The notes below the pieces were generated by a model. The model was not told where the DNA came from, did not search any database, and saw only the letters and a program-made list of their open reading frames with translations. Below, piece by piece: positions 38,387 to 47,718 of a stretch of DNA of 64,000 nucleotides. The stretch's first letter is position 1. Each line of letters begins with the position of its first letter. Location: the NCBI RefSeq assembly GCF_000759445.1, contig NZ_JRMB01000002.1, positions 558,001-622,000 of the forward strand. Direction: 5' to 3'. This DNA is from Pseudomonas lutea (lineage in GTDB: Bacteria > Pseudomonadota > Gammaproteobacteria > Pseudomonadales > Pseudomonadaceae). The translations under genes and the position numbers were made by a program.

Positions 38387-39147
38387 GCTTTATTTCGGTC
38401 AAGAATGTCTGGCAGCAATACGGCGATCAGGTCGTGCTCGAAGGGCTGAACCTGAGCATTGCCGAAGGCGAATTCTGCACGCTGGTGGGCGCTTCGGGCT
38501 GCGGCAAATCCACTTTCCTGCGCCTGCTGCTGGGCCAGGAAGTGGCGAGTAAAGGCACGATTCTGCTGGACGGCCAGGCGCTGGCCAAGGAGCCGGATGC
38601 CACTCGGGGCGTGGTCTTTCAGCGCTATTCGGTGTTCCCGCATTTGTCGGTGCTGGACAACGTGGCGCTGGGCCTTGAGCTGCCGCGCTCGGCGTGGCTC
38701 GGGCGGCTCTTCGGCGCCGCCAAGCAGGACGCACGGGAGCAGGCGGCGGCGTTGCTGCACAAAGTCGGTCTCGGCCATGCGCTGGATAAATACCCCTCCC
38801 AGCTGTCCGGCGGCATGCAGCAACGGCTGGCCATTGCCCAGGCATTGATCATGAAACCCCGGATTCTGCTGCTGGATGAGCCCTTCGGCGCACTCGATCC
38901 GGGCATCCGCAAAGACATGCACGCGTTGCTGCTGGAGCTGTGGCGCGAGACGAAGCTGACGGTGTTCATGGTCACTCACGACCTGTCCGAAGGGTTCAAC
39001 CTCGGCACACGGCTGCTGGTGTTCGACAAGGTTCGCGTCGACCCGCACGCCCCCGGCGCCTATGGCGCACGCATCACGTATGACATCCCCCTGAACAGCG
39101 ATCGCCGCGCCGCACGCGTGGCCATCGATTCGCTGAAAACGGCTTGA
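38383..39147 (+). CDS. ABC transporter ATP-binding protein, probable guanidine importer
   Basis: The 254-residue ATPase has Walker A GASGCGKST, the signature LSGGMQQR, Walker B ILLLDEPFGALD and the switch His in MVTHDLSEG. It energises the importer. The ATG overlaps the permease gene by four bases. The next gene follows after 12 bases. Confidence 0.9.
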   Translation: MSFISVKNVWQQYGDQVVLEGLNLSIAEGEFCTLVGASGCGKSTFLRLLLGQEVASKGTILLDGQALAKEPDATRGVVFQRYSVFPHLSVLDNVALGLELPRSAWLGRLFGAAKQDAREQAAALLHKVGLGHALDKYPSQLSGGMQQRLAIAQALIMKPRILLLDEPFGALDPGIRKDMHALLLELWRETKLTVFMVTHDLSEGFNLGTRLLVFDKVRVDPHAPGAYGARITYDIPLNSDRRAARVAIDSLKTA

Positions 39148-39159
39148 AGGACAACTCCC

Positions 39160-39885
39160 ATGACCGATTCATCTCTGCTGTTTCCCGTGTTCGCCGAGGA
39201 GGTTTTGCCCGGCGGCGGCCACCTGTCGTTCGTGCTCAAGCGCGGCGAACTGTTGCGCCTGACCGACCTGAACGGTAACGCCAACGTCAGCCTGACGATG
39301 TTCAACGCCCATGAAAAAACCGAACGGCTGAACCTCCCCGACAGCCTCAAATGCCAACACACCGCCAAGCTCACGGCGGGCCATTGCCTGTATTCGGACA
39401 TGGGCCGCGTCTTGGCTGCGATCACGGCCGACACCTGCGGCTGGAGCGACAGCATCGGCGGCGTGCTGTGCGCCGAAGAGGTCACCGAGAAATACGGCCA
39501 GGGCCGCTATCAGGAACTGCGCAACGGCTTCTTTCGCAACGGTGCGGACAACCTGCTGGTGGAGATGGGCAAGTGGGGCCTGGACCTTTCCGATCTGCTC
39601 ATGACGCTGAACCTGTTCAGCCGCGTCAACGTCGACGATCACGGCGCACTGGCCTTCGTCCCGGGCAACTCCAAATCCGGCGACACCATCGAGCTCTACG
39701 CGCCGATGGACACGCTGATCGTGATGACCGCCCTGCAACACCCCATGGACCCCAACCCTGAATACGCGCCGCAGCCGGTCAAGCTGAGCTGGATGAAGGC
39801 CGACCCCAGCGTTGCCGAGCACTGCCGCACCTCCCGGGAAGAAAACGTTCGCGGGTTCATCAACACCGATCGCCTGTTTGCCTGA
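39160..39885 (+). CDS. UAAP1-type protein (DUF1989), carboxyguanidine deiminase subunit
   Basis: The 241-residue protein belongs to the family annotated as urea amidolyase-associated protein 1. Conserved Cys and His residues are visible ([19 protein letters not shown]). Published work on P. syringae-type clusters identifies the two proteins as subunits of a carboxyguanidine deiminase (CgdAB) that converts carboxyguanidine to allophanate. Riboswitch and neighbours fit. I leave the symbol blank because I cannot assign A or B from sequence. Confidence 0.85.
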   Translation: MTDSSLLFPVFAEEVLPGGGHLSFVLKRGELLRLTDLNGNANVSLTMFNAHEKTERLNLPDSLKCQHTAKLTAGHCLYSDMGRVLAAITADTCGWSDSIGGVLCAEEVTEKYGQGRYQELRNGFFRNGADNLLVEMGKWGLDLSDLLMTLNLFSRVNVDDHGALAFVPGNSKSGDTIELYAPMDTLIVMTALQHPMDPNPEYAPQPVKLSWMKADPSVAEHCRTSREENVRGFINTDRLFA

Positions 39886-39895
39886 GGAGGCCTGT

Positions 39896-40519
39896 ATGAC
39901 CCACACCACGACCTCTGCCCCTGCTTCCATTACGCACATCGCGGCCGGCGAGCCTTCGCTGACCGAGCTCAAAGCCGGGCAAACCCTGCGACTGCTGGAT
40001 CTGGAGGGCAATCAGGCGGTGGACACGCTGTTTTACAGCCTGGCCAACCCGCGCGAACGTTACGACGTGCAGCGCACGTTGCGTCGACAGAACAACGTGT
40101 ACCTGAGCAAGGGCAGCGTTCTCTATTCCAACCTTGGCAAACCGATGCTGACCATCGTCGAAGACACCTGTGGCCGCCACGACACCCTCGGCGGCGCTTG
40201 TGCCCAAGAGAGCAACACGGTGCGGTACGCCCTGGAAAAGCGCCACATGCACAGCTGCCGCGACAACTACCTGCGCGCCTGCATTCACGACGGCCGACTC
40301 GGCAAGCGTGACATCAGCCCCAACATCAACTTCTTCATGAACGTGCCCGTTACCGCGGACGGCGGGCTGACCTTTGAAGACGGGATCTCAGGCGCCGGCA
40401 AATACGTCGAACTGCGCGCCGAGGTGGACGTGATTGTGCTGATTTCCAACTGCCCGCAGCTGAATAACCCGTGCAACGGCTACAACCCCACCCCGGCCGA
40501 GCTGCTGGTCTGGGACTGA
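39896..40519 (+). CDS. UAAP2-type protein (DUF1989), carboxyguanidine deiminase subunit
   Basis: The 207-residue protein is the paralogous partner of the preceding gene, with the same layout ([39 protein letters not shown]). It likely forms a heteromeric deiminase with it. The ATG at 39896 follows GAGGAGG, ten bases after the first partner. A 117-base gap with no recognisable signal separates it from the carboxylase. Confidence 0.85.
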   Translation: MTHTTTSAPASITHIAAGEPSLTELKAGQTLRLLDLEGNQAVDTLFYSLANPRERYDVQRTLRRQNNVYLSKGSVLYSNLGKPMLTIVEDTCGRHDTLGGACAQESNTVRYALEKRHMHSCRDNYLRACIHDGRLGKRDISPNINFFMNVPVTADGGLTFEDGISGAGKYVELRAEVDVIVLISNCPQLNNPCNGYNPTPAELLVWD

Positions 40520-40636
40520 CAGCTGACGGCATATTCAAGGCTTCGGCGCGGGGGACGGCCTTCGCGCAACATGTACAACAGCGGGACGGCCCGCTACCCG
40601 ATAGGGCTCAATGATTCGCGCCCTGGGGTCAATGCC

Positions 40637-43600
40637 ATGTTCGACAAACTGCTGATCGCCAACCGCGGCGCCATCGCCTGCCGCATCCTTCGCACGCTGC
40701 GTGACTTGCACGTCGGCAGTGTCGCGGTGTACGCCGAAGCGGACGCCGCCAGTCTGCACCTCGTTCACGCCGATGAAGCCCACAGCCTGGGCGACGGCGG
40801 CGCCGCCGGGACCTATCTCGCGGTAGACAAGATCCTCGCCGTTGCCCAAGCCACGGGCGCCAAAGCCATCCACCCGGGTTATGGTTTTCTGTCTGAAAAC
40901 GCAGCCTTCGCTCAAGCCTGTGAAGACGCCGGCATCGCCTTCGTCGGCCCGACGCCCGAGCAGTTGCGGGTCTTCGGCCTCAAGCACACCGCCCGCGCGC
41001 TGGCCAGACAGCATGGCGTGCCAATGCTCGAAGGCACCGAACTGCTGGATCATGTTGACGCCGCGCTGAGCGCTGCCGCCGTCATCGGTTATCCGGTCAT
41101 GCTGAAAAGCACAGCGGGCGGCGGCGGCATCGGCATGCGCGTGTGTCGCAACGCCGGTGAACTGGACGAATCGTTCGAGGCCGTCAAGCGTCTGGGCCAG
41201 AACAACTTCAGTGACGCCGGCGTGTTCATCGAGAAATACATTCAGCGCGCCCGCCATCTTGAGGTGCAGGTATTTGGCGATGGGCATGGCGAGGTGATCG
41301 CCCTCGGCGTGCGCGACTGCTCGGTGCAGCGGCGCAATCAGAAAGTCCTCGAAGAAACACCCGCGCCGAACCTGCCCGCCGGCATGGCCGATGAGCTGTG
41401 CAGCGCAGCCATCAAACTGGCCAAAGCGGTCAACTACCGCAGCGCAGGGACCGTTGAGTTCGTCTTCGACAGTGACGATCAGCGCTTCTATTTTCTGGAG
41501 GTGAATACCCGTCTTCAGGTCGAGCACGGCGTCACCGAGCAAGTGTGGGGCGTGGACCTGGTGAGCTGGATGATTCAACTCGCTGCCGGGGAGCTGCCAC
41601 CGCTGAACGCGCTCATGGCCAGCCTGAAACCTCGAGGACATGCCATTCAGGCGCGGCTGTACGCCGAAGACCCGGGCCGGGATTTTCAGCCCAGCCCGGG
41701 CTTGCTGACCTCGGTGACCTTCCCCGCCGCGGATGGCCAAAACCTGCGCATCGATACCTGGGTCGAAGCGGGCTGTGAGATCCCGGCGTTCTTCGACCCG
41801 ATGATCGCCAAGGTCATCAGCTGGGCGCCGGATCGGGCATCGGCAAGCCAGGGATTGGCCCAAGCCTTGGGAGAAACGCGCCTTTACGGCATCGAGACCA
41901 ATCGCGATTACTTGCGTCAGATCATCGCCGACAAACCGTTCGCCAGCGGCCAGCCATGGACGCGCTGCCTGGAGGGTCTCGTCTACCGCGCCGATACGCT
42001 CGAAGTGCTGAGCGGCGGCACCCAGACCACCGTGCAGGATTATCCGGGGCGTCTGGGTTACTGGGCCGTGGGCGTGCCGCCGTCCGGCCCGATGGACAGC
42101 CGCTCGCTGCGCCTGGGCAACGAACTGCTGGGGAATCCCGAGGGCTGCGCCGCACTGGAAATCACCATGAGCGGTCCGACGCTGCGGTTCAACACCGATG
42201 CAGTCATCGCCGTCACCGGTGCGGTCATTCCGTTGACCCTCGACGGCCAGGCGCAACCGATGAATCAGGCGCTGCTCGTGGCTGCCGGATCGACACTGAA
42301 CTTGGGCACCATCGCGGGCGCAGGCGCGCGCAGTTACCTGTGTGTGCGTGGCGGGCTTGATGTGCCGGATTACCTGGGCAGCAAAAGTACTTTCACGCTG
42401 GGCCAGTTTGGCGGACATGGCGGGCGGGCACTGCGCGCAGGCGATGTGCTGCATGTCGCGCCGTTGAAGGAGCGCACTGCAGGCGCACGGTTGGCGCCAG
42501 CGCTCATCGCCGAGCTGGGTGCAGTCCGTGATATCCGGGTGATTTACGGGCCACACGGCGCCCCGGAGTATTTCACCGAGGGCTACGTCGAGACCTTCTT
42601 CGAGACGAACTGGGAGGTCCATTTCAACTCCAGCCGAACGGGCGTCCGACTGATCGGGCCAAAACCGCAGTGGGTGCGAACCGATGGCGGTGAGGCGGGC
42701 CTGCACCCCTCGAACATCCATGACAACCCGTATGCCATCGGCGCGGTGGATTTCACCGGGGACATGCCGGTCATCCTCGGCCCCGATGGCCCGAGCCTGG
42801 GCGGGTTCGTCTGTCCGGTGACCATTATCGAAGCGGATCTGTGGCAGCTAGGGCAGCTCAAGGCCGGCGATAAAGTGCGGTTTCATCCGGTGAGCGTCAT
42901 TGAGGCGCGAGAGGCGTTCTGTAGGAGCGCGCTTGCCCGCGAAGAGGTCGGTACATCCGATGAAGGTCTAGCGCCTGAGCCATCGCATTCGCGGGCAAGC
43001 GCGCTCCTACAATCACCCATCGTTCTTGATATAGGTGAAAACGACACCCGCCTCGTCGCTCGCCTTTCAGGGGACACCCACCTGCTGCTCGAAATCGGCG
43101 CGCCGGAGCTGGACCTTGTATTGCGTTTCCGGGGCCATGCGTTGATGCAGGCGCTCGAAGGCAAGCAGCTTGCAGGCGTGATCGACCTGACCCCTGGCAT
43201 CCGCTCACTGCAAGTGCATTACCAGCCCGAGCAATTGCCGTTGAACACGCTGCTTGAGGTGGTCGCCGGTGAGTGGGATGGGGTCTGTGCCAGCAAGAAT
43301 CTGCAGGTGCCGTCGCGCATCGTTCATCTGCCGTTGTCCTGGGATGACCCGGCCTGCCAACTGGCCATCGAAAAGTACATGACCACCGTGCGCAAAGACG
43401 CGCCATGGTGCCCGAGCAACCTTGAATTCATCCGCCGCATCAACGACCTGCCAAACCTTGATGAGGTACACCGCACGGTGTTCGAAGCCCGGTATCTGGT
43501 CATGGGCCTGGGCGACGTGTACCTCGGCGCGCCGGTTGCCACGCCGCTCGATCCGCGTCATCGCCTGGTCACCACCAAATACAATCCGGCACGCACCTGG

Positions 43601-44263
43601 ACCGCCGAGAATTCGGTCGGCATCGGCGGCGCTTACATGTGCGTCTACGGCATGGAAGGCCCGGGTGGCTACCAGTTTGTTGGCCGCACCTTGCAAATGT
43701 GGAATCGCTACCGTGCGGTGGCGGCGTTTGACGGCAAGCCGTGGTTGCTGCGCTTTTTTGACCAGATCCGGTTCTACCCGGTCAGCGCGGACGATCTGCT
43801 GAACATTCGCCGTGATTTTCCGTTGGGCCGATACCCGTTGCAGATCGAGCACAGCACACTTGATCTCACTGAATACCAGGCGTTCCTGGCAACTGAGGAA
43901 CAGAGCATCGCGGCCTTCCGTAGCCAACAGCAGCGTGCGTTCAACGCCGAACGCGAGCGCTGGATTGCCAACGGCCAGGCCTCTTTCGAAAGCGATGAGG
44001 GCGTGGCTGAATCCAGCGAAGAAGCCCCGTTGCTTGAAGGTCAGACCAGTATCGACAGCCACATCGCCGGCAACCTGTGGCAGGTGCAGGTCAGCGTCGG
44101 TCAACGTGTGGCCGCAGGAGACACGCTGGTGATCCTGGAGTCGATGAAGATGGAGATTCCGATCCTGGCCCCCCATGCCGGGATTATCACCGACGTGCAT
44201 GTGCAACCGGGTTCAGCGGTGCGCGCGGGCCAGCGGGTGGTGGTGCTGGAAAACGACGGCTGA
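40637..44263 (+). CDS. Guanidine carboxylase (biotin-dependent; usually annotated urea carboxylase)
   Basis: The 1208-residue enzyme carboxylates its substrate with bicarbonate and ATP. Domains in order are biotin carboxylase (residues 1-450, with KSTAGGGGIGMRV and EVNTRLQVEHGVTE), a carboxyltransferase-type region of KipA/AHS2 (about 455-755) and KipI/AHS1 (about 795-1010), and a C-terminal biotinyl domain with biotin Lys1171 in ESMKMEIP. The guanidine-I riboswitch and the deiminase genes argue for guanidine rather than urea as substrate. Residues about 762-792 are encoded by a REPIN inserted in frame at 42920-43011, in the linker between AHS2 and AHS1. The start at 40637 gives the family-like MFDKLLIANRGAIACR. 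No allophanate hydrolase gene follows. Confidence 0.88.
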   Translation: MFDKLLIANRGAIACRILRTLRDLHVGSVAVYAEADAASLHLVHADEAHSLGDGGAAGTYLAVDKILAVAQATGAKAIHPGYGFLSENAAFAQACEDAGIAFVGPTPEQLRVFGLKHTARALARQHGVPMLEGTELLDHVDAALSAAAVIGYPVMLKSTAGGGGIGMRVCRNAGELDESFEAVKRLGQNNFSDAGVFIEKYIQRARHLEVQVFGDGHGEVIALGVRDCSVQRRNQKVLEETPAPNLPAGMADELCSAAIKLAKAVNYRSAGTVEFVFDSDDQRFYFLEVNTRLQVEHGVTEQVWGVDLVSWMIQLAAGELPPLNALMASLKPRGHAIQARLYAEDPGRDFQPSPGLLTSVTFPAADGQNLRIDTWVEAGCEIPAFFDPMIAKVISWAPDRASASQGLAQALGETRLYGIETNRDYLRQIIADKPFASGQPWTRCLEGLVYRADTLEVLSGGTQTTVQDYPGRLGYWAVGVPPSGPMDSRSLRLGNELLGNPEGCAALEITMSGPTLRFNTDAVIAVTGAVIPLTLDGQAQPMNQALLVAAGSTLNLGTIAGAGARSYLCVRGGLDVPDYLGSKSTFTLGQFGGHGGRALRAGDVLHVAPLKERTAGARLAPALIAELGAVRDIRVIYGPHGAPEYFTEGYVETFFETNWEVHFNSSRTGVRLIGPKPQWVRTDGGEAGLHPSNIHDNPYAIGAVDFTGDMPVILGPDGPSLGGFVCPVTIIEADLWQLGQLKAGDKVRFHPVSVIEAREAFCRSALAREEVGTSDEGLAPEPSHSRASALLQSPIVLDIGENDTRLVARLSGDTHLLLEIGAPELDLVLRFRGHALMQALEGKQLAGVIDLTPGIRSLQVHYQPEQLPLNTLLEVVAGEWDGVCASKNLQVPSRIVHLPLSWDDPACQLAIEKYMTTVRKDAPWCPSNLEFIRRINDLPNLDEVHRTVFEARYLVMGLGDVYLGAPVATPLDPRHRLVTTKYNPARTWTAENSVGIGGAYMCVYGMEGPGGYQFVGRTLQMWNRYRAVAAFDGKPWLLRFFDQIRFYPVSADDLLNIRRDFPLGRYPLQIEHSTLDLTEYQAFLATEEQSIAAFRSQQQRAFNAERERWIANGQASFESDEGVAESSEEAPLLEGQTSIDSHIAGNLWQVQVSVGQRVAAGDTLVILESMKMEIPILAPHAGIITDVHVQPGSAVRAGQRVVVLENDG
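42920..43011. repeat. REPIN inserted in frame within the guanidine carboxylase gene
   Basis: TGTAGGAGCGCGCTTGCCCG (42920 on) and its perfect 24-base inverted copy at 42988-43011 flank a 44-base spacer. The element matches the intergenic REPINs at 8.7 and 11.2 kb but lies within coding DNA. It is read as about 31 codons (SALARE... SRASALLQ). Confidence 0.95.
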
Positions 44264-44276
44264 CGCTCTCGCAGGA

Positions 44277-44316
44277 GATGGCGCTTAAACACATTGAGCA
44301 GGTGCATGCGCCATAG
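44277..44316 (+). other. Short open frame with start after the carboxylase, possible remnant
   Basis: AGGAG at 44273-44277 leads to ATG (44278) and 12 codons (MALKHIEQVHAP), ending TAG. This is where an allophanate hydrolase gene usually begins. The stretch is too short to match to any family, so remnant status is a guess. Confidence 0.2.
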
Positions 44317-44341
44317 ATAGATACCACCCTTGAAACCCGGC

Positions 44342-44379
44342 ATCGCGCCATAGTGGTCAACCTTCCACATGGCGCGATA
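44342..44379 (+). promoter_or_regulatory. Hairpin immediately before the toxin-like gene
   Basis: ATCGCGCCAT at 44342 on pairs with ATGGCGCGAT at 44370-44379, with further pairing of GTGG and CCAC around a TCAACCTT loop. It ends three bases before the ATG at 44383, and no T-tract follows. It may act on translation of the large gene. Confidence 0.5.
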
Positions 44380-44382
44380 CTG

Positions 44383-47300
44383 ATGAACGACCGCAACCCT
44401 TCGCGCCTTCCGGGTGCCCTTGAACTTCGTTCCAACGACGATCCATTTCAGGCTCGCGCTTTAAGCGTTTCGCCCTTCGACGATCACATCGCTTTGCCTC
44501 GCGCCGCTGACGCGCTGGGCGAGCCGGCTGTGAACGAGCCGTCCCTGCTCAATCACAACGCACTGAGACGCCAGGCGACAAGCCCGGTGGCCAGGTTGCT
44601 CTACGGTTCGGTGTGGGTGCTGAAAGCCTGGCAGCTTGATCTTGAGTTTCCGCCCGCGGTCGGTAGCCATCTGGACCAAAGATTGAGCGAAACGCTTACC
44701 GCACGGATCGGCCATGGGATCGACATCGATGAGTCGCACATCCATTTCAGCACCGACCTGGAGCCCGCGGTGGAGACGGACGGCCGGGAGTGCTTCGAGC
44801 AGCGGCTGTCACTGCGCAGTCTGGGCCGGGAAATACTGAACCCGCCTGCATTTCTGGCACTACGGCGCTGCGCCGAACCGGACCGCGATGTGTCGCCACA
44901 GGCGCCAGGGCTGACCATCGCCCACTTCTTCACGTTGTTGATTGAGGCCCGATGGGTGCAGGAATATGAGCAGATGCAGCACAGGTTTTGGCTGCGTCAT
45001 GGCGCGACGTGGGAAATGCTCGCCAAGCTGACGTTTCTTGAGGGGCTGGCGCGTTTGCACTCGCGCAAACGCCTCAACCGGGAGGGTTACAGGCTGGCAC
45101 TGGACGCAATGGGGCTCGCACGCTTTCCGCAAGCCCTGGCCGAGCTTCAGTCCGGGCAGCCCCGGCGTGTAGTCGTGCGCTGCCTGACGCTGGACGGCGT
45201 GATCATCCCGGGCATTTTTCATCTGAGATGCAGCATTACCGGGCATTGTTACCTCCACCTGCCTGGCCCCCATGCGCAATGCCATGAATACATCAGCGAC
45301 GACGCACCCTGGCGGCCGGAACAGCTCCTGACCGCGCTCAACGCGTCCAGCTGGCATCGGCTGCACCTGAACCTGAGCACTGCACCCGGCAGCCTCGCGC
45401 TGGGTGAGCCGACCACCGACGTGTTTGCGCAACTGCGACTCGCGCAGGCAGATTTTTCAGTCAGGCGCATCACGGAGGATTCGGGCTTCGAGCTGACCCA
45501 TGAGCGCTTCGATGACCGCTTTGATGGCCGCATCGATGACGATCACGCGTTGCTCATCGAACCGGCGATGGCGGTGATCAGCATGCTGGATCACTGGCAA
45601 GGCCACGAGCCATTTCCCGGGCGGATACCCACGCCGCAGCGAGTGGCTGATCGGCTCATGGGCAAGTGGCTCAAGCAAAACGGTCTGCGTACGCCTGCGC
45701 AAGACGTGTTCATCCGCTACGTGCCAGGCCCTGCGACAAGGCCGTGGGGCAACCCGCGAATTGCTGCTGCCAATGTGATGCACATCCCTGACGGCCAGCC
45801 AACCAGCTTGAGCCAGGCGTTGATGAGCAACTTCAGGGCGACGCACCCTCGCGGTTACGAGGATGACGGCCGCTGGGTCGTTTACGCTGACCCAGACGGT
45901 CAGGGTCAGGCGTCAGTGGATGGCGAACTGGAAGTCAGCGCGGTCAGCGCCGAGACCTACATCGCCAGCATCGACTTTCTCGACGTCATGAAGTGCAAGC
46001 TCGACCAATTCTGGCACCAGCAACGTGCTGCCATCGAGCGATCGCTATGGTCGACCTTCGTCAGCCAGGCGCTGATCAGCTTGAAGCGTCGCGAAATCTG
46101 CGAGTACGATTTCGGTCGAATCGTCAGCGCCATGGAGCAGGTGCAGCAGGTAGGCGTGCCAGGCACTGCGCGGTGGACGGCCTTGGGCTTCTACCTGGGG
46201 ACTGGACTGCCTTTCAGTTCGCAATGCCCCGCCTGCGCAGGTTTGCTGCTGTTGAATGACACCGGACGCGACGGAGGTGTGCTCTATCAGGCCGGTCAGC
46301 AGCAACCGTTCGTGCCGTTCAGGGACCGCGAGCATCTGGTCAGTCATCTGGTACGGGCCGCCGCTGACCCGCATTGGCGCGAAGCCCTGATCAACTATGT
46401 CCCCAACCGTCTGCGCGCAAAGCTCGGTCACATTCTCGAAGTGTGGGGCGGCGTTCAGCCCCCGGCTTCGGCCGTTTCGATTTTGCGCCCCTGGGCGGAT
46501 TGTCTGTACCGACCGAACGTTCACGCGGCGCAGCAGCACCTTTTTTGCGAACAGGAGGTGCCTGGTTCTCCTGTCGCATTCATGTGGCAGACACTGTGGC
46601 GCAACAGCCAGGCCGATGCAGAAGACAGCATTGTGACCGACCGTGAGCTGGCCATCAGTGCCTGGACCCAGCATGCCAACCGCCTGCAATTACTGCTGGC
46701 GCCATTGGCGCTGCTGCATACAGCAGCTGGGGTCACGGCGCTGACAGTCAGCGCCGCCAGCATCGCTTTGAATGTCCAGGCAGCTGGTTTACCGGGTGAC
46801 CGGGAGCGGGAACGTCGCAACCTCACCTTTGCAATTCTGTCGTTGGGTTTGTTGCAAATGGGCCCGGCCACGCCGCGATTGTTGAGAGCCTTCAACCTGC
46901 TCCGCTCGCCCGCTCGAACGCTGGGACGGTCCGTGCCATCCGTACCGCTGCGTGATTTCGGATCCTGGCTTCGTCGGACCACGCATCAGCGCAAAACGAT
47001 AATAAAGCCTTTCTTCAATGGCACCGGACTGATGAAGACCTGGAGCGTACCGGGCAACGCGATGTTCAACACCTCGGCGGTGCAAGCGTGGAAACTGGGG
47101 CGCAAGTTTCTGTTGTGGACATCGGACCGGGCCCAGGCCCGAACGCTGGTGGTCAGCAGCCACGGCTATTACCTGCCCTGGACACGCACGACGGCGATCC
47201 CCAATGGCACGGAACTGCGAACCTACGCCCCTCATGGTCATGAATTGGTGGACCCAATGCTGCACAGGATCGCGAGCCAGTCCGTCCGGCCTTACGCGAT

Positions 47301-47718
47301 GCTCGACGGCACCCAGACGCTGGCCGCCCCCGGAGTGGGCCCCTTCTCCGGCCTGCTTGCCAGGGACACGCTGATAGCGGGGACAACGCTGCAAGGGCAC
47401 ATCAAAAACTACTCGCTGGCGAAGTTTCAGAGCGAACGCTACGAGAGTTACCGGGACATCAGCCAGATCGTACGCAACAGCCATCAACCGCCACTTCAGT
47501 CGCCTCTGGCACCGACGCCTATGGACGTGTTGACCGTTCGCAATCGCTTCGGCGTTGCCAATCCGACTCTGCAAGACTTGTTCGGTGAACTGAGTCGACA
47601 CGGCATCCATTACGACAGGATTCTGCTCGTCCACTGCCGCTGCCCTGCGGTTGGCTCATTGCTGGGTCGCTCTCCGTCGTTTGTTGCGCCGCAGGGCCAG
47701 GCGCCTGTCACGCCCTGA
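44383..47718 (+). CDS. Large dermonecrotic-toxin-like (DUF6543-type) protein with possible C-terminal cysteine-protease-like domain
   Basis: The 1111-residue protein has no signal peptide. Its N-terminal two thirds resemble the Pseudomonas dermonecrotic toxin/DUF6543 proteins (LARLHSRKRLNREGY, VMHIPDGQP, RAKLGHILEVWGG are seen in the middle). Two hydrophobic stretches follow at about residues 767-800 and 808-835, a possible membrane-insertion element. The C-terminal part carries LVVSSHGYY (His927) and ILLVHCRCPA (Cys1085, Cys1087), each at the end of a predicted beta strand, as in clan CD cysteine peptidases; relatives of this region are called a putative adhesin Stv domain. The start is uncertain: GTG at 44353 adds ten residues; neither start has a strong ribosome-binding site. 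Delivery route and target are unknown; no immunity gene is obvious next to it. Confidence 0.65.
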   Translation: MNDRNPSRLPGALELRSNDDPFQARALSVSPFDDHIALPRAADALGEPAVNEPSLLNHNALRRQATSPVARLLYGSVWVLKAWQLDLEFPPAVGSHLDQRLSETLTARIGHGIDIDESHIHFSTDLEPAVETDGRECFEQRLSLRSLGREILNPPAFLALRRCAEPDRDVSPQAPGLTIAHFFTLLIEARWVQEYEQMQHRFWLRHGATWEMLAKLTFLEGLARLHSRKRLNREGYRLALDAMGLARFPQALAELQSGQPRRVVVRCLTLDGVIIPGIFHLRCSITGHCYLHLPGPHAQCHEYISDDAPWRPEQLLTALNASSWHRLHLNLSTAPGSLALGEPTTDVFAQLRLAQADFSVRRITEDSGFELTHERFDDRFDGRIDDDHALLIEPAMAVISMLDHWQGHEPFPGRIPTPQRVADRLMGKWLKQNGLRTPAQDVFIRYVPGPATRPWGNPRIAAANVMHIPDGQPTSLSQALMSNFRATHPRGYEDDGRWVVYADPDGQGQASVDGELEVSAVSAETYIASIDFLDVMKCKLDQFWHQQRAAIERSLWSTFVSQALISLKRREICEYDFGRIVSAMEQVQQVGVPGTARWTALGFYLGTGLPFSSQCPACAGLLLLNDTGRDGGVLYQAGQQQPFVPFRDREHLVSHLVRAAADPHWREALINYVPNRLRAKLGHILEVWGGVQPPASAVSILRPWADCLYRPNVHAAQQHLFCEQEVPGSPVAFMWQTLWRNSQADAEDSIVTDRELAISAWTQHANRLQLLLAPLALLHTAAGVTALTVSAASIALNVQAAGLPGDRERERRNLTFAILSLGLLQMGPATPRLLRAFNLLRSPARTLGRSVPSVPLRDFGSWLRRTTHQRKTIIKPFFNGTGLMKTWSVPGNAMFNTSAVQAWKLGRKFLLWTSDRAQARTLVVSSHGYYLPWTRTTAIPNGTELRTYAPHGHELVDPMLHRIASQSVRPYAMLDGTQTLAAPGVGPFSGLLARDTLIAGTTLQGHIKNYSLAKFQSERYESYRDISQIVRNSHQPPLQSPLAPTPMDVLTVRNRFGVANPTLQDLFGELSRHGIHYDRILLVHCRCPAVGSLLGRSPSFVAPQGQAPVTP

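Noticed and set aside
40535..42721. A 728-residue open frame opposite the guanidine carboxylase gene
   Set aside because: It is antisense to a strongly recognised enzyme and its sequence shows no family features, only the His/Gln/Ala bias of a shadow frame.
8722..43011. Repeated palindromes resembling CRISPR repeats
   Set aside because: They are inverted REP pairs scattered singly between genes, not tandem direct repeats with unique spacers, and no cas gene is present.
36486..44263. Reading the transport/carboxylase operon as urea catabolism
   Set aside because: The guanidine-I riboswitch and the paired UAAP genes favour guanidine. No urease or allophanate hydrolase gene lies in the window.
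44277..44316. Calling the 12-codon frame a broken allophanate hydrolase
   Set aside because: Twelve residues cannot be matched to a family, so it is kept only as a low-confidence note.
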